Below, piece after piece: positions 18,710 to 28,399 of a stretch of 64,000 nt of DNA (positions are counted from its first letter, which is position 1; the number at the start of each line of letters is the position of its first letter). The notes beneath the pieces are model-generated. The model made no database searches. It was not told the origin of the DNA and worked only from the letters and a program-made list of their open reading frames with translations. The position numbers and the translations under genes are program-made. Origin of the DNA: Luteolibacter sp. Y139 (lineage in GTDB: Bacteria > Verrucomicrobiota > Verrucomicrobiia > Verrucomicrobiales > Akkermansiaceae); contig NZ_JBBUKT010000016.1 in NCBI RefSeq assembly GCF_038066715.1, positions 62,001-126,000 of the forward strand. Reading direction: 5' to 3'.

Positions 18710-18924
18710 GGTGAGATGGGCGAGCTACTACCTAAATCACCGCCACAGATCAACGTTGCCTTTACTATCGGGCATTATGAAACATGCCCGGTCCCTTACA
18801 AAAGTTGGACCTTGTAGTGTGGATTGGCCTAACACCGCCAAAAAGCTCAGCGCTTCCTGCGGCGGAACCGGATCATGAACCCGTTCGTCGGCGATCTTCT
18901 CCCATGTCCCCGCATGGCGGATAT

Positions 18925-20514
18925 TCAGGGACGTTCGTAGTGGAGCTCCACCAAATCGAAGTTTCCTGTGTCGCCGGGTTTGCCTGCAACAACGACGCCG
19001 ACTCGGGGCGCGCGGTCCCATGGCGGGATGAAGGCGCCGTCAATCTCTTGGTCGCCGATGGCTTTCCATTCCTTGCCGTCGGTGCTGGAAGAGAAGCGGA
19101 ACTTATGGCCTTCGCGAACGACCATGCGGAGTTGGAGCTTTTCACCCTCGGGGAGAGGGCTGGTAGCCAGTTGCTTTGGCTGGCCCTTCTCCACTTTCGA
19201 AAGCACCAGGCTTTTGTCTTCGATCCGAAGGACGAGCGCGCTCTTTGCTTCACCATAGATCGCGATACCCTCTTGCGCTGGACCACTAGGCTCGACGGTG
19301 GCGGTGAGTGTGTAGTCTCCTTGTTGCACACGAACGCCGAGGAAGGTTCCGGCCGGACTCGCCTCAGGCGCATCCGAGACGCCGAGATGAAGCGCGCCGT
19401 CCGCGATCTTGATAGTGGGTGAGTGACGAAGATCCCACTGCCATGCGAGTGCCGGTTTTGGATTGTCGAAAGAGTTCGCGAAATCCGCGGGGCTCGCCGC
19501 CTGCTGCTTGCCGAAGGGCGAGATTCCCGTCGCGCGAGGTGTTGGACCACCTGCGAAGACTGGCCAGCCATTGTCCTGCCAAGAGATTTCGCCGAGAAGA
19601 CCCTGCCGGCCGGTGTAGACATTCTCCTTCGCGTTGTACGCGTGATAGAGGAAGAAGTCCCGCTTGTCCGGAAGCGTGACGAGGGTGCCGTGACCCGGGC
19701 ACTTCCATTCGTCGCCGCCGGAAAGGATGGGATTCACGGGAGACGGTTCCCACGGGCCTTTCAGGCTCTTGGCACGAGAGACTTCGAGCTGATAGTCGCA
19801 GCCGCGGCCGCAGCAGCCCTTGGTGGAATAGAAGACGTAATACCAATCACCGCGACGGGTCATGACCTGGCCTTCGGCAGAGATTGGCTTGCCGCCTTCC
19901 TGCAAGAGTTCAAACGGCTCGCCCTTTAGCTTCAGGGCATCGTCCGTCATTTCGCTGGCGAGCAGGGAAACGGGGCGGTTCTTTTCCAGGCCATACGCTT
20001 TCCAGGAGAAGTAGAGCTTGCCGTCGTTATCCTTGAAAACGAAGCCGTCGATCGCCTCGGAGCCCCACTCCAGGATGATGCCTTTGTCGGTGAATCCTTT
20101 CGCCGGGTCGTCGCTCGTGGCCACGCCGATCACCGAGACGTTGTCGGATTTCCTACGGGCCGTGTAGTAGACGTAGAAGGTGCCGTTGTGGTGGTACAGC
20201 TCGGGTGCCCAGAAGCTGCCGGACGTCCATTCCGGCATCTTTTCAAAGACGTGGCCGATCTGCTGCCAATTGACGAGGTCCTTCGACGTGTAGATCGGGT
20301 AGTGAGGCGCCCATTCGGAAGAAGTACCCGCCGCATAGTAGGTGTCGCCGACGAGGATGATGCTCGGATCGCAGAAGTCTCCGCCGATCACCGGATTGCG
20401 GTAGGTGACGGCGGGTGCTTCCTGAGCCTGCGCCTTGAACGCTCCTCCGCAGAGAGCAAGGCCAGCAAAGGTCGAGATCAACGCGAAGGCGCCAACGTTG
20501 GAGCGGGGATTCAT
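18925..20514 (-). CDS. Exported GH43 family glycoside hydrolase
   Basis: The 529-residue protein has a signal peptide (about 1-30) and a GH43 five-bladed propeller (about 36-335). The three family catalytic acids are visible: Asp49 in DFCDPS (base), Asp156 in AIDGFVF (pKa modulator) and Glu214 in SAEGQ (acid). The C-terminal domain (about 350-529) is a concanavalin-like beta sandwich of the kind often attached to GH43 xylosidases and arabinofuranosidases (GTFLGVRVQQGDYTLTATVE). It should act on arabinose- or xylose-containing polysaccharides outside the cytoplasm. It has an unusual double-Cys motif, KGCCGRGC, near residue 235. It is a single gene; the next gene downstream is the RCC1 protein. 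Confidence 0.92.
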   Translation of the reverse strand: MNPRSNVGAFALISTFAGLALCGGAFKAQAQEAPAVTYRNPVIGGDFCDPSIILVGDTYYAAGTSSEWAPHYPIYTSKDLVNWQQIGHVFEKMPEWTSGSFWAPELYHHNGTFYVYYTARRKSDNVSVIGVATSDDPAKGFTDKGIILEWGSEAIDGFVFKDNDGKLYFSWKAYGLEKNRPVSLLASEMTDDALKLKGEPFELLQEGGKPISAEGQVMTRRGDWYYVFYSTKGCCGRGCDYQLEVSRAKSLKGPWEPSPVNPILSGGDEWKCPGHGTLVTLPDKRDFFLYHAYNAKENVYTGRQGLLGEISWQDNGWPVFAGGPTPRATGISPFGKQQAASPADFANSFDNPKPALAWQWDLRHSPTIKIADGALHLGVSDAPEASPAGTFLGVRVQQGDYTLTATVEPSGPAQEGIAIYGEAKSALVLRIEDKSLVLSKVEKGQPKQLATSPLPEGEKLQLRMVVREGHKFRFSSSTDGKEWKAIGDQEIDGAFIPPWDRAPRVGVVVAGKPGDTGNFDLVELHYERP

Positions 20515-20571
20515 GGACCCATGAGGCCCTCATCATGCCGGAAAAAGCAAGGAACCTGTGAATCTTCGCCA

Positions 20572-21117
20572 CTACCCCTGATTCAATATGATGTCGTCCG
20601 CGTTGAAGAGCTTGCCGTCCGGACCGGCGGAGCGCAGCCCGAGGACATCACGCGAGACCGGATGGAAGTAATAGGGCGTGCCCCAGCGATCCAACAGCCT
20701 GCCGGTGCTTGAGATAGCTGGGTGCTTCGCGGGCAGCACCGCGAAACCCTTGTCATTCCGGCCGGTGAGCTGACTGACGATCTCATCGTTTTCTCCCCCT
20801 GCGGGACTCGCCCCTTCGTTCGCCTTGCGGAAGATGGTCACCAATACATCCAGTATCTCCAAATCGTCCGCCGTAGTCGTGTCGGGCGCATTCAGCCGTC
20901 CCGCAATCTCGGCGGCTTCAGGAAGCAGCGTGATGGCAGGTTGGGATTTCCGCACCAATGTGGGAGGCCGTTTGACATCTCCATAGTCGCACAATGCGGG
21001 CGTCGCTACGGGAGCCCCACCAAGGGTGGAGGAAGACACCGCGGCCTTCCTCCACCCGATGGAGATTCCGATCATCGTCAGGGCGATTCCTGAAAGGAGG
21101 ATCGTTTGTTTTTTCAT
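20572..21117 (-). CDS. Exported protein with pseudopilin (GspG)-like C-terminus
   Basis: From the ATG at 21115-21117 the product is 181 residues: an N-terminal hydrophobic segment (ILLSGIALTMIGISIG) anchors or exports it, the middle is unremarkable, and the C-terminus reads DRWGTPYYFHPVSRD, LGLRSAGPDGKLFNADDI. That is the calcium-loop signature of type II secretion major pseudopilin GspG (D.WG.PY...S.G.DG...DDI). There is no prepilin peptidase site, so it is not a classical pilin. It starts 14 bases after the DUF1501 stop and is the third gene of the DUF1800-DUF1501 operon. Function is unknown. Confidence 0.7.
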   Translation of the reverse strand: MKKQTILLSGIALTMIGISIGWRKAAVSSSTLGGAPVATPALCDYGDVKRPPTLVRKSQPAITLLPEAAEIAGRLNAPDTTTADDLEILDVLVTIFRKANEGASPAGGENDEIVSQLTGRNDKGFAVLPAKHPAISSTGRLLDRWGTPYYFHPVSRDVLGLRSAGPDGKLFNADDIILNQG

Positions 21118-21131
21118 CGGCCCAATCCAGA

Positions 21132-22646
21132 TCAGAGGAACCCGAGATTCGCGCTGCTGCCGAAGGGATCTTCGAAGCGTGAGAGGTTCGGGAAGATGTC
21201 CGCAAGGTAGGTCGGCGAAACGCCGAGCCACTTGGCGGACACGGAGGCATACTGATCGACGGAGGTCGTGGGGATCCAGCGGCCGCGATTGCTGGACCCG
21301 GCATCGAGTCCCGCGCCGAGCACCAGCGAGGGGAACGAGCCATAGATCTGGCCGCCATTCACCGGCCCTCCGAGCACGATCTGGTGACCACCCCAGCCGT
21401 GGTCGGAGCCCGCGGTCGCGGCATCCTGTCCATTCGGCGTCAGCGTGCGGGTGAAGTCCGAGTGGGTGATGGTCACCACGTTGTCATTCACGCCGAGCGC
21501 CTTCAGCGTGTCGCTGAACGCCTTCAGGCTATTGCCCAGCTCTCCTAACAGATTGTTCTGGGCATCGAGCTGGTCCTGGTGGGTATCGAAGCCGCCGATG
21601 CTCGCGAAGAAGATCTGGCGGCTGTTCCCCAGCGCGGTGCGCCCCGCGATCAGCTTGGCAATTGCCTTGAGCTGGTCGCCGAGGTTCGACTGCGCATTCA
21701 GGAACAAGTTGTCGAAATCGACGCCCGTGGCGGCGGCGGCCGTGAGTGCCGCGCCGACGAGGCCTTCATTCGCGCGAGCCCGCTTCACGACCTTCGCATG
21801 ATCATCATCGAGCAAGTGCTGGTAGGTGTGGTTCGTGATGTCATCGAAGGCCTTGAGCCGTTTGCCGACGGTGGTCGTCTTGTAGCTGCCGTCGCCATTC
21901 AGGGCATTGCCATAGGGATTGCCACCGGCGGCGTAGCCCGCCAAGGGGATCGCTCCGTCCGAAGTCACCGCGTATTGGACCTCCTGGTCCGCCACTTGCA
22001 GGCTGTTGATTCCGGAGAGGCTCACCGAAAGAGACACTTGTCCCTGCGCATAGCCTTGCGAGGCGAGGAGATCCGCAATGCGACCACCCCAGCCGCGGCT
22101 GAACGGCTGGTCTGGCACCGAGCTCTGCCACTGGACCTGCTGGTCGGAGTGAGAGAAAAGCTGCGGCGGCAGCGGCACCGTGCCCGCGTTATAGTCGGCC
22201 CGTGTGGTCGGATACACCAGCGTTCCCACGTTCGCGACGAAGGCGAGCTCGCCGCTGTTGAAGAGCTGGGCGAGACCTCCGGCCGCGGGATGCACGCCGT
22301 AGTCCGCACCTGCTCCTGTCAGGGGAATCGAAGCGGGCTGACCTGCCACGTAGGCGGGATCATTCGCATCGAGGATCTTCAGCACGCCGCGCGCACTCTT
22401 GTATTGGCTATACGAGCCGTGGCCCTGGCGCGGGATGAGCAAGTTATTCGAGTCGTTTCCGCCGAAGAGGAAGAGCACGACCAGGGCCTTGTAGTCGCCC
22501 GTCGGAACTCCTTGCGCGAGGGCCGAGTTCACCAACCGCAAGTGAGCCAAGGTGTTAATCACTCCCGTCATGCCAAGCGAAGCGCAAGCAGACTGGCGGA
22601 GGAAAGAGCGGCGATTCTGCAGCGAGTCTTTGTCCTGTGATTTCAT
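21132..22646 (-). CDS. DUF1501 family protein
   Basis: The 504-residue protein begins with a Tat-like signal (NRRSFLRQSACASLG) and contains family landmarks LVVLFLFGGNDSNNLLIP, GGLAQLFNSGELAFVANVG, LFSHSDQQVQWQS and HSDFTRTLTPNG, ending in a conserved DHGWGGHQIVLGG region. DUF1501 proteins have a sulfatase/alkaline-phosphatase-like fold, are abundant in Planctomycetes and Verrucomicrobia, and are almost always encoded next to DUF1800 proteins. The biochemical activity is unproven. The gene lies 19 bases after the DUF1800 gene on the same strand and upstream of the small pseudopilin-like gene, forming a three-gene operon. Confidence 0.95.
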   Translation of the reverse strand: MKSQDKDSLQNRRSFLRQSACASLGMTGVINTLAHLRLVNSALAQGVPTGDYKALVVLFLFGGNDSNNLLIPRQGHGSYSQYKSARGVLKILDANDPAYVAGQPASIPLTGAGADYGVHPAAGGLAQLFNSGELAFVANVGTLVYPTTRADYNAGTVPLPPQLFSHSDQQVQWQSSVPDQPFSRGWGGRIADLLASQGYAQGQVSLSVSLSGINSLQVADQEVQYAVTSDGAIPLAGYAAGGNPYGNALNGDGSYKTTTVGKRLKAFDDITNHTYQHLLDDDHAKVVKRARANEGLVGAALTAAAATGVDFDNLFLNAQSNLGDQLKAIAKLIAGRTALGNSRQIFFASIGGFDTHQDQLDAQNNLLGELGNSLKAFSDTLKALGVNDNVVTITHSDFTRTLTPNGQDAATAGSDHGWGGHQIVLGGPVNGGQIYGSFPSLVLGAGLDAGSSNRGRWIPTTSVDQYASVSAKWLGVSPTYLADIFPNLSRFEDPFGSSANLGFL

Positions 22647-22665
22647 GGTGAGGAATGGTGTGGGA

Positions 22666-25600
22666 TTACTTCTGGTTCACGTATTCCGGTGAGGTGGCGA
22701 GCAGGTAGAGCAGCTCCTTCACCCGCACGGCGGTGGTGGTGGCAGCATCGAGTGATGCGGCCGATTGGATGATGATGCTGCGTGGATTTGGCGTGGCTGC
22801 GCTGGCGTAGCTCGCCTTGAAGTTCCCCGCAGTGAGCAGCAGATCGAGTTGGTCGAGCACCGCCGTGGACGCTTGAGTGACACTGTCGCCTGCGGTGATC
22901 CGCGCGTCGTAGAGCTGCTCGTAGACGGTGCGATCAAGCTTCACGTTTTCCTCCAGCGCATCGGTCGAGCCGACCAGCCGGTTCACGTTCTGGCCGTCAT
23001 TGTTCTGGATGATGGTGTTCGCGTAGTTGGTGGTGCGGATCACGCCGGTCTCCGTGCTCAGTTGGAGCTCGGGAGCGACCAAACCTGCCTCGGCCAGTGC
23101 GCCACCCGGATTGAAGCCAGGCAGGAACCAGTTGAAGACGGTCGGCGCATTCTGTGGCGTCTGAGCGAGTGCGTCGTCCGTGTTCGGATAGCGATACAGC
23201 GTGGTGCCGGTGGGGAAGTTGTTGAGTTGGGCCGCCGGGTAACCGTAGGCGCTCAACGTGGACAGGGGCAGCGATGACTTGCCGTCGAAGGCACGCAGCA
23301 ACTGGATGTAGCGGACGATTGGTTCCTTCTGCTTGCCGGAGCCGACTTGCTGCACGAGCGACAGGTCACGCGCTTCCGGATCGAGGAGGATGGCCCTGAA
23401 GACCGCCTTCAACGCTCCGCGGGTGCCGGAGCCGTTGTTCTCGAACTTCTGCGCGACGCGATAGACGTAGCCGCGGCTCGGGTTGGAAGTGACCAGCCGT
23501 TGGATCAGTTGCCGGCTGACAAATGGTCCGACATTCGGATGAGCGAAGATGATGTCCAACGCCGCATCCAGATCCGCCTGGCCTGCGAGACCGGCAGTGA
23601 TGTTGCTTCCCAGCACGGTCTTCGCGCCGGTGTCGTGATAGGCCGCGAAGTTCTTCAGCGGATTCGTCCACGATGCCTGGTAGTAGGCCGGGCCGTTTCC
23701 TTGGAAGAAATTCGTATTGTCCTGCACCGGGTAACCGGAGCCCGCCGCGCCGTTCTTCTTGCTGAAGCTCCAGCCGGTGAAGACACGGGCGAGGTTCGTG
23801 ATGTCGTCGTTGTCGTAGGTCGCGATCGGCAGGCCATCGCTTCCCAGCTTCAGCGTGCCATCCGGATGAAGCTCCACGAGACCGATGGAGAACAGCTGAA
23901 GGATCTCCCGCGCGAAGTTCTCGTCCGGGCTGATCAGCACGTTGCCATTGCCGTCCGTCACCTCCTTCTGGTTCTGAAGGTGGCTGAGGTATTTCCCCAT
24001 CACCGGGCTCTTGCTCACGTCCCCGAGCAGGGTGCGGAAATTTCCGTCCGCGCGGGTGCCGAGCTGGTCGTAGTAGTTCGCAAGGCCATAGTGCTTGTTG
24101 CGAAGCAGGGCGAGATCCTCCGAGACCACGAACAGCTCACTCAACGCGAAGGCAGCCCGCTGACGGAGCTGGTCCTGTGCCTTCGTCGAAATGAGCCACC
24201 AGCCGCGGCGACGATTGTGGTAGGACGGTTCGTCGTTGTTCGTGAAGTTCGAGGGCGAGGCACCGCGCAGGTTCCACTCGTGGGCATCCGCCGCTTCGGT
24301 GTAGTCTAATAGCTTGGTCTGATCGTAGGCGAACTGGGTATCGATCCACGCCGAGTAGGCCGCGATGCGGTCGCCGCCATACGTGGTCTGGATCGAGTTC
24401 ACCAGTGCATCGATCTCCGCCTTGGTCGGACCGAAGGTTGCCTGGGTCAGGAAGCGGGACACGTCACGCGTCAGCGCATCACCCGTCAGCACCGCTGGTG
24501 TGGGCGGCGCGGGTGGCGCCGTGAAGGTGCTGGAGCCGGTCTGCCGCGTGAAGGTGCCTGCAATCTCTCCGCCGGGATAGGTGCCGGTGCCGATGTTCAG
24601 GTAAACCCACTTGCCGCCACTCTGAAAGAGGCCATCGATGAGATCCTGCCCGGCCAGCGCGCCGACGGGATTGATGGTCCAGGTTTCATTCGACACCTGG
24701 CCGATCGGCAGGGTGGGCCGCAGTTCCGGTCCCACGCCCGAGGTCACGCCGTATCGCAGGTAGGCATTCACCTGATTCGATGTCAGGCCGCTGAAGCTGA
24801 GATTCACCCGTGCCGCGGTCTTCGATCCATTCAAAAACAGCGTCGCGACACCGGAGCCATAGCTCTGCGCCGTGCCCTGCCGGGTGAGATAGGCCACGAA
24901 CAGCTGCTCGTTCTGCGGTGCATCGGTCGCGTCCTTGATCTTCACCGTCGCCGCGTTCGGCGAACCGACGGAGTATCCCGAGCCGGTGGAAACCGTAAGC
25001 GAAACGCTCTCCGGATACTCCTCCAGCGCATCAAGCGTGGGAACGATGAACACCGTTCGAGTAGTCTCCCCGGCCGCGAAGGAAACGGAGCCGCTGAGGG
25101 TCGCACCGCGGTCGTCCTTCACCACATAATCGCCGGACGATGCCGTGCCACCCAAGGCGAAAGCCACGGTCGCCGGTGCCACACCGTTTCGGGTGATCAG
25201 GAATGCAGCACGTCCGCCCTCTTTCTCAAAGGCATCCGGTGCCAAGGTGGTGACGGTGATGCTGCCGCTGCCATTCGCGGCATTCGGATTGGTCCCGTAA
25301 GTCTGCTCGGCGAGGTTGTTGAGCCCGTCGCCATCGGGATCGAGCGTGGCGTCGGCGGCGTTGTTAGGATTCAGGCCGTTGGCGAGCTCCCATGCATCGG
25401 GCAGCCCGTCCTCATCCGTGTCCAACGCTCCGGCGATTGAGAGAAAGCCGGTTTTCTCCGCGGTGTGGGCCACGTTGACGTCCAGCGACGTTTCCTCCTG
25501 CAGGCGCAGGTCCGCGCCGATCGCGCTGAGATTGCGGAAGCGCAGGGTCACCGGATCGGTGTCGTTGCGCGTCTGCACGTCCGCGAAGAGGAGGGGATCA

Positions 25601-27114
25601 GCGACCTTCCGGGTGAAGGACTGCGACTTGAAGAACTCTGTCACGTCCGCCGCTGTCACGACCGTGTTCACCGAAAGGAAAGGCGGCGTGATGAGACGGC
25701 CATTGCCCTGCTGCACCGCCAGGTAGTGCACCGCCTCGTTGACGTGCGTCTGATCCTGCGCGGCTTCTTCTTCGAGCCTAACAGAGAAGCCCGTGGCCGT
25801 GACTCCGCTGATTCGCGACTTCACCGCACTGGTGCCATTGCGTGTCGTCGTCTGCGTGAGCACCACCGGAGCCGCGGCAAATGCTTCCGAGAAAGTCAGT
25901 GCCGTGGCTGCCTGATTCACAGCGCTCGCACGTCCAAACTGCCAAAGCAGGCCACCGATGATGTAGCTGCCCTCCTCCGCCACCAGGTAGTGCACCTGCT
26001 CCTGCGCATGCGCGCCGTCCTGATAGTCCCATTCGTCGAGCTGCCACTCGAAGCCCGTCGAGGTCACATTGCGGACGCGGATCCCCACCGGCTCAGCATC
26101 GTTCTGCGTCGATGGTCCGAAGATGACGACCGGGTTCGCGTAGCTCGTGGAAAAGTTCACGGTCTGCCAAGTGCTCGCAGTCGCTTGGGCTTGCACTAGC
26201 TCGCCAAGCTCCAGCTTCGAACGCACCTCGCCTTCGGTTTCGCCAAGCACCAGGAAGCCGACATCCTCGGCATTGCCATGCAAGGTTTCTGTCCCCGCCG
26301 ATTGCTCCTCTTGCAGGAAGATCTCCACTCCCGTGCTGCTGAGGTTCCGGCGCCGGATCACGAAAGGATCCACACCATTGTTCGTCTGCGACTGCGCGAA
26401 GATCAGTGGCTGCCGCACCGTGCTGCCGAAGGTGATCGCCTTCCACGCATCGGTGACGTTCGCGCCGGTCTTGGCCGCCTGGAAGACCGCACCATCCAAG
26501 GTGCCGGTGGAAGGCGCGATCGCGATCCAGCCGACCGACTCATTCGAAAGCGTCGCCGTATCCGACTCCTGCGTGATCGTCTTGAGCTGGAAATTTGTGG
26601 TGGTCACCGCCTGCACGCGGCTCGTCACCGCCTTGGCATTCGCGGTCGACTCTACCTGGGCCAGCACCACCGGAGCCGCGCTGAAGCCGCTGCCCAACGT
26701 CACCGTCTGCAAGGTGCGGGTCACGCTGGTGGTTCGACCCGCCTGCCAGGTCTTTCCATCGATCGTGTGCGTCCCCGGCTCGATCGCGAGGTAGTTCAGG
26801 GTCTCCTGACCGTGGACCCCATCAAGGTAGTCCCACTCATCGATCTGGTATTCGAAGCCGGTCGCCGTGACATTGCGGACGCGCGCCGCGAAGCCTGCGG
26901 CATCCGCATTCGTGGCTGTGCCGAGCACCACCACCGGAGTCGACGGAAAGGCCGTGGTGAAGGTCACCGCTTTCCACGTGCCGGCGTTCGGCTGGGAAAG
27001 AATCAGCGATCCGGATTCATACTTCGGGGCGGCTATCACGCTGGTGGCGAGACCAGCAGACAACAAGGAGCTAAGGACGGCGCTACGGCGCCATCCGGGT
27101 AAAGGATAGTTCAT
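22666..27114 (-). CDS. DUF1800 protein fused to H-type-lectin-like repeats, Calx-beta and CHRD
   Basis: From the ATG at 27112-27114 it is 1,482 residues. After a signal peptide (1-29) come six repeats of about 90 residues (about 30-570), each with a WxxVxF..xxPVV..x....D..x.RVRNVTxTGFE pattern like H-type lectin domains. Repeats 1 and 4 share a DEWDY..G.H..E motif and the six run as A-B-C-A-B-C. Then follow a TSP3-type calcium stretch (DTDEDGLPDAWE, DPDGDGLNNLAE), a Calx-beta domain (about 630-735), a CHRD-like domain (about 745-870; TGTYPGGEIAGTF) and the DUF1800 domain (about 905-1482; LTRDVSRFLTQATFGPT, DENFAREILQLFSIGL). It is the first gene of the operon with DUF1501. Probably a large exported surface protein; function is unknown. 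Confidence 0.9.
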   Translation of the reverse strand: MNYPLPGWRRSAVLSSLLSAGLATSVIAAPKYESGSLILSQPNAGTWKAVTFTTAFPSTPVVVLGTATNADAAGFAARVRNVTATGFEYQIDEWDYLDGVHGQETLNYLAIEPGTHTIDGKTWQAGRTTSVTRTLQTVTLGSGFSAAPVVLAQVESTANAKAVTSRVQAVTTTNFQLKTITQESDTATLSNESVGWIAIAPSTGTLDGAVFQAAKTGANVTDAWKAITFGSTVRQPLIFAQSQTNNGVDPFVIRRRNLSSTGVEIFLQEEQSAGTETLHGNAEDVGFLVLGETEGEVRSKLELGELVQAQATASTWQTVNFSTSYANPVVIFGPSTQNDAEPVGIRVRNVTSTGFEWQLDEWDYQDGAHAQEQVHYLVAEEGSYIIGGLLWQFGRASAVNQAATALTFSEAFAAAPVVLTQTTTRNGTSAVKSRISGVTATGFSVRLEEEAAQDQTHVNEAVHYLAVQQGNGRLITPPFLSVNTVVTAADVTEFFKSQSFTRKVADPLLFADVQTRNDTDPVTLRFRNLSAIGADLRLQEETSLDVNVAHTAEKTGFLSIAGALDTDEDGLPDAWELANGLNPNNAADATLDPDGDGLNNLAEQTYGTNPNAANGSGSITVTTLAPDAFEKEGGRAAFLITRNGVAPATVAFALGGTASSGDYVVKDDRGATLSGSVSFAAGETTRTVFIVPTLDALEEYPESVSLTVSTGSGYSVGSPNAATVKIKDATDAPQNEQLFVAYLTRQGTAQSYGSGVATLFLNGSKTAARVNLSFSGLTSNQVNAYLRYGVTSGVGPELRPTLPIGQVSNETWTINPVGALAGQDLIDGLFQSGGKWVYLNIGTGTYPGGEIAGTFTRQTGSSTFTAPPAPPTPAVLTGDALTRDVSRFLTQATFGPTKAEIDALVNSIQTTYGGDRIAAYSAWIDTQFAYDQTKLLDYTEAADAHEWNLRGASPSNFTNNDEPSYHNRRRGWWLISTKAQDQLRQRAAFALSELFVVSEDLALLRNKHYGLANYYDQLGTRADGNFRTLLGDVSKSPVMGKYLSHLQNQKEVTDGNGNVLISPDENFAREILQLFSIGLVELHPDGTLKLGSDGLPIATYDNDDITNLARVFTGWSFSKKNGAAGSGYPVQDNTNFFQGNGPAYYQASWTNPLKNFAAYHDTGAKTVLGSNITAGLAGQADLDAALDIIFAHPNVGPFVSRQLIQRLVTSNPSRGYVYRVAQKFENNGSGTRGALKAVFRAILLDPEARDLSLVQQVGSGKQKEPIVRYIQLLRAFDGKSSLPLSTLSAYGYPAAQLNNFPTGTTLYRYPNTDDALAQTPQNAPTVFNWFLPGFNPGGALAEAGLVAPELQLSTETGVIRTTNYANTIIQNNDGQNVNRLVGSTDALEENVKLDRTVYEQLYDARITAGDSVTQASTAVLDQLDLLLTAGNFKASYASAATPNPRSIIIQSAASLDAATTTAVRVKELLYLLATSPEYVNQK

Positions 27115-27403
27115 GTTAGAAACGTAAGGATTTCCAACGCCAGGAGCCACGTGGCCTGGGGCGAGGATTGGATTTCTCGGTTGCTTGGTCGCCCGGAGCC
27201 TTCCGGGCTGGAACCGCCGCCGTGGGGAAAACACGGTGGGCGAAATCGACGATCCTCTTCAGAGGTCTCAGTCGGCACTCAGGGACGCGGATTCACCGCG
27301 CAACCTTGAGCTGATCGAATCCTTACTAACTTGAGCGCTTTAGGCAATGAATAATTTCAAATCGGGATTCGACCCGAATGAAATCTCGCTAAGTCGCTCT
27401 CCC
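27115..27403 (-). other. Intergenic leader of the DUF1800 operon
   Basis: These 289 bases separate the ArsR stop from the DUF1800 start on the minus strand. No gene is visible. A weak hairpin (TCGGG around 27362-27377 pairing with CCCGA, followed on the minus strand by TTTGAAATTATT) may end the ArsR transcript. The remainder, about 250 bases, should hold the DUF1800 promoter and a long 5' leader, but no convincing -35/-10 pair stands out. Confidence 0.35.
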
Positions 27404-27745
27404 TCAATCCTCCTCCACATGCTTGCGCAGCCGCACCAGTGCGCGGTCCCAGCCAGCGGAGATGCCACCGAGAAATTCGCGGGCCTGGCGAAGCGGGCTC
27501 TCCTCCAGCGTGTAGAGGCGCTCGCGACCTTCCTTGCGCGCGGAAACCACGCCCGCTTCTTCCAAGACTAACAGATGCTTCGTCACCCCCTGCCGCGTTA
27601 CGGGCAGCCCTTCGCCTAGCTCGCTCACGGAAAGGGGTGAGCGCTCGACGAGGCGATGCACCAGATGAAGCCGCGTGGCATCTCCCAGCGCGGAGAAGAC
27701 ACGCGACATCGCCGGATCGTTGGGACGTGACGGAGGCTTGGGCAT
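27404..27745 (-). CDS. ArsR-family winged-helix regulator
   Basis: The 113-residue protein is a complete ArsR-type winged helix: SRVFSALGDATRLHLVHRLV, SVSELGEGLPVTRQGVTKHL, then LEEAGVVSARKEGRERLYTL. No metal-binding Cys pair is present, so it belongs to the non-metal subgroup that usually pairs with a SRPBCC/Aha1-type protein. It follows that gene with a one-base TGATG overlap at 27743-27747, so the two are coupled. The ligand is unknown; autorepression of the pair is the usual arrangement. Confidence 0.93.
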   Translation of the reverse strand: MPKPPSRPNDPAMSRVFSALGDATRLHLVHRLVERSPLSVSELGEGLPVTRQGVTKHLLVLEEAGVVSARKEGRERLYTLEESPLRQAREFLGGISAGWDRALVRLRKHVEED

Positions 27746-28272
27746 CAGGACGCGCTCTCTTTATCAAGATACTTGGCGATGTTCTCCAGTTGCGATTCCC
27801 AGCCGCCGGTATTCATCAGGAAGGCACGCTTGCGCCGTGCGGGTGGCACGTTGTCGAAGCCGGACTCCACCACCTTCAAGAGCGTGCCATCGCCTTCGTC
27901 GGTGAGGTGGAACTCGACAAGTGTCTTCGGCTCGGTCTCCGGATCGATGCCGGCGTCGATCCCGAAGGGAATCCAGCGAAACGCGAATCGATGCTCGGGT
28001 TCGATGGCCTCCACCACGCAGAAGACTTCCGGAAGAACCTTCGCGATCGGTGATGGCGGTAGGCCGAGTTCCTTCAACCATTCATCGATCATCTCCTGCG
28101 AGAACTCACCCTTGAAGCGGCCCTTGATGGGCTTGCCCGCTACCCAAGGTCCATCGAGCTCGACGCCGAACCACGCACCGAATTCGCGGCTGTCGGTGAT
28201 GGCTCGCCACACGCGCGCGCGGGGCGAACGGAGAACGATCTGTTTTTCAATGCGATCGGTAACGTCATTCAT
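27745..28272 (-). CDS. SRPBCC / AHSA1 (START-like) domain protein
   Basis: From the ATG at 28270-28272 the product is 175 residues. The START/Bet v1-like helix-grip fold is shown by IEKQIVLRSPRARVWRAITD, FGAWFGVELDGPWVAGKPIKG, a central strand run VEAIEPEHRFAFRWIPFG, and the C-terminal helix NTGGWESQLENIAKYL. Such proteins bind small hydrophobic ligands and are often encoded with an ArsR regulator, as here. A TTG two codons upstream is a possible but weaker start. It is the first gene of the pair. Confidence 0.92.
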   Translation of the reverse strand: MNDVTDRIEKQIVLRSPRARVWRAITDSREFGAWFGVELDGPWVAGKPIKGRFKGEFSQEMIDEWLKELGLPPSPIAKVLPEVFCVVEAIEPEHRFAFRWIPFGIDAGIDPETEPKTLVEFHLTDEGDGTLLKVVESGFDNVPPARRKRAFLMNTGGWESQLENIAKYLDKESAS

Positions 28273-28399
28273 GGGCAACTAATAGGTTGCCAAAACGATG
28301 CGCCCTCTCCTCCAGAAGCGCAACCGAAAAGTTGCTTTTCCTTTAGGCCCGCCTCAGGCGCGCTTCATGGAGGAGATGCAGTAGCCTGACGGGCAAGGC

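Noticed and set aside
18737-19021. 94-codon minus-strand frame overlapping the GH43 3' end
   Set aside because: Most of it is out of frame with the GH43 gene and has Arg/Pro-rich translation with no start signal.
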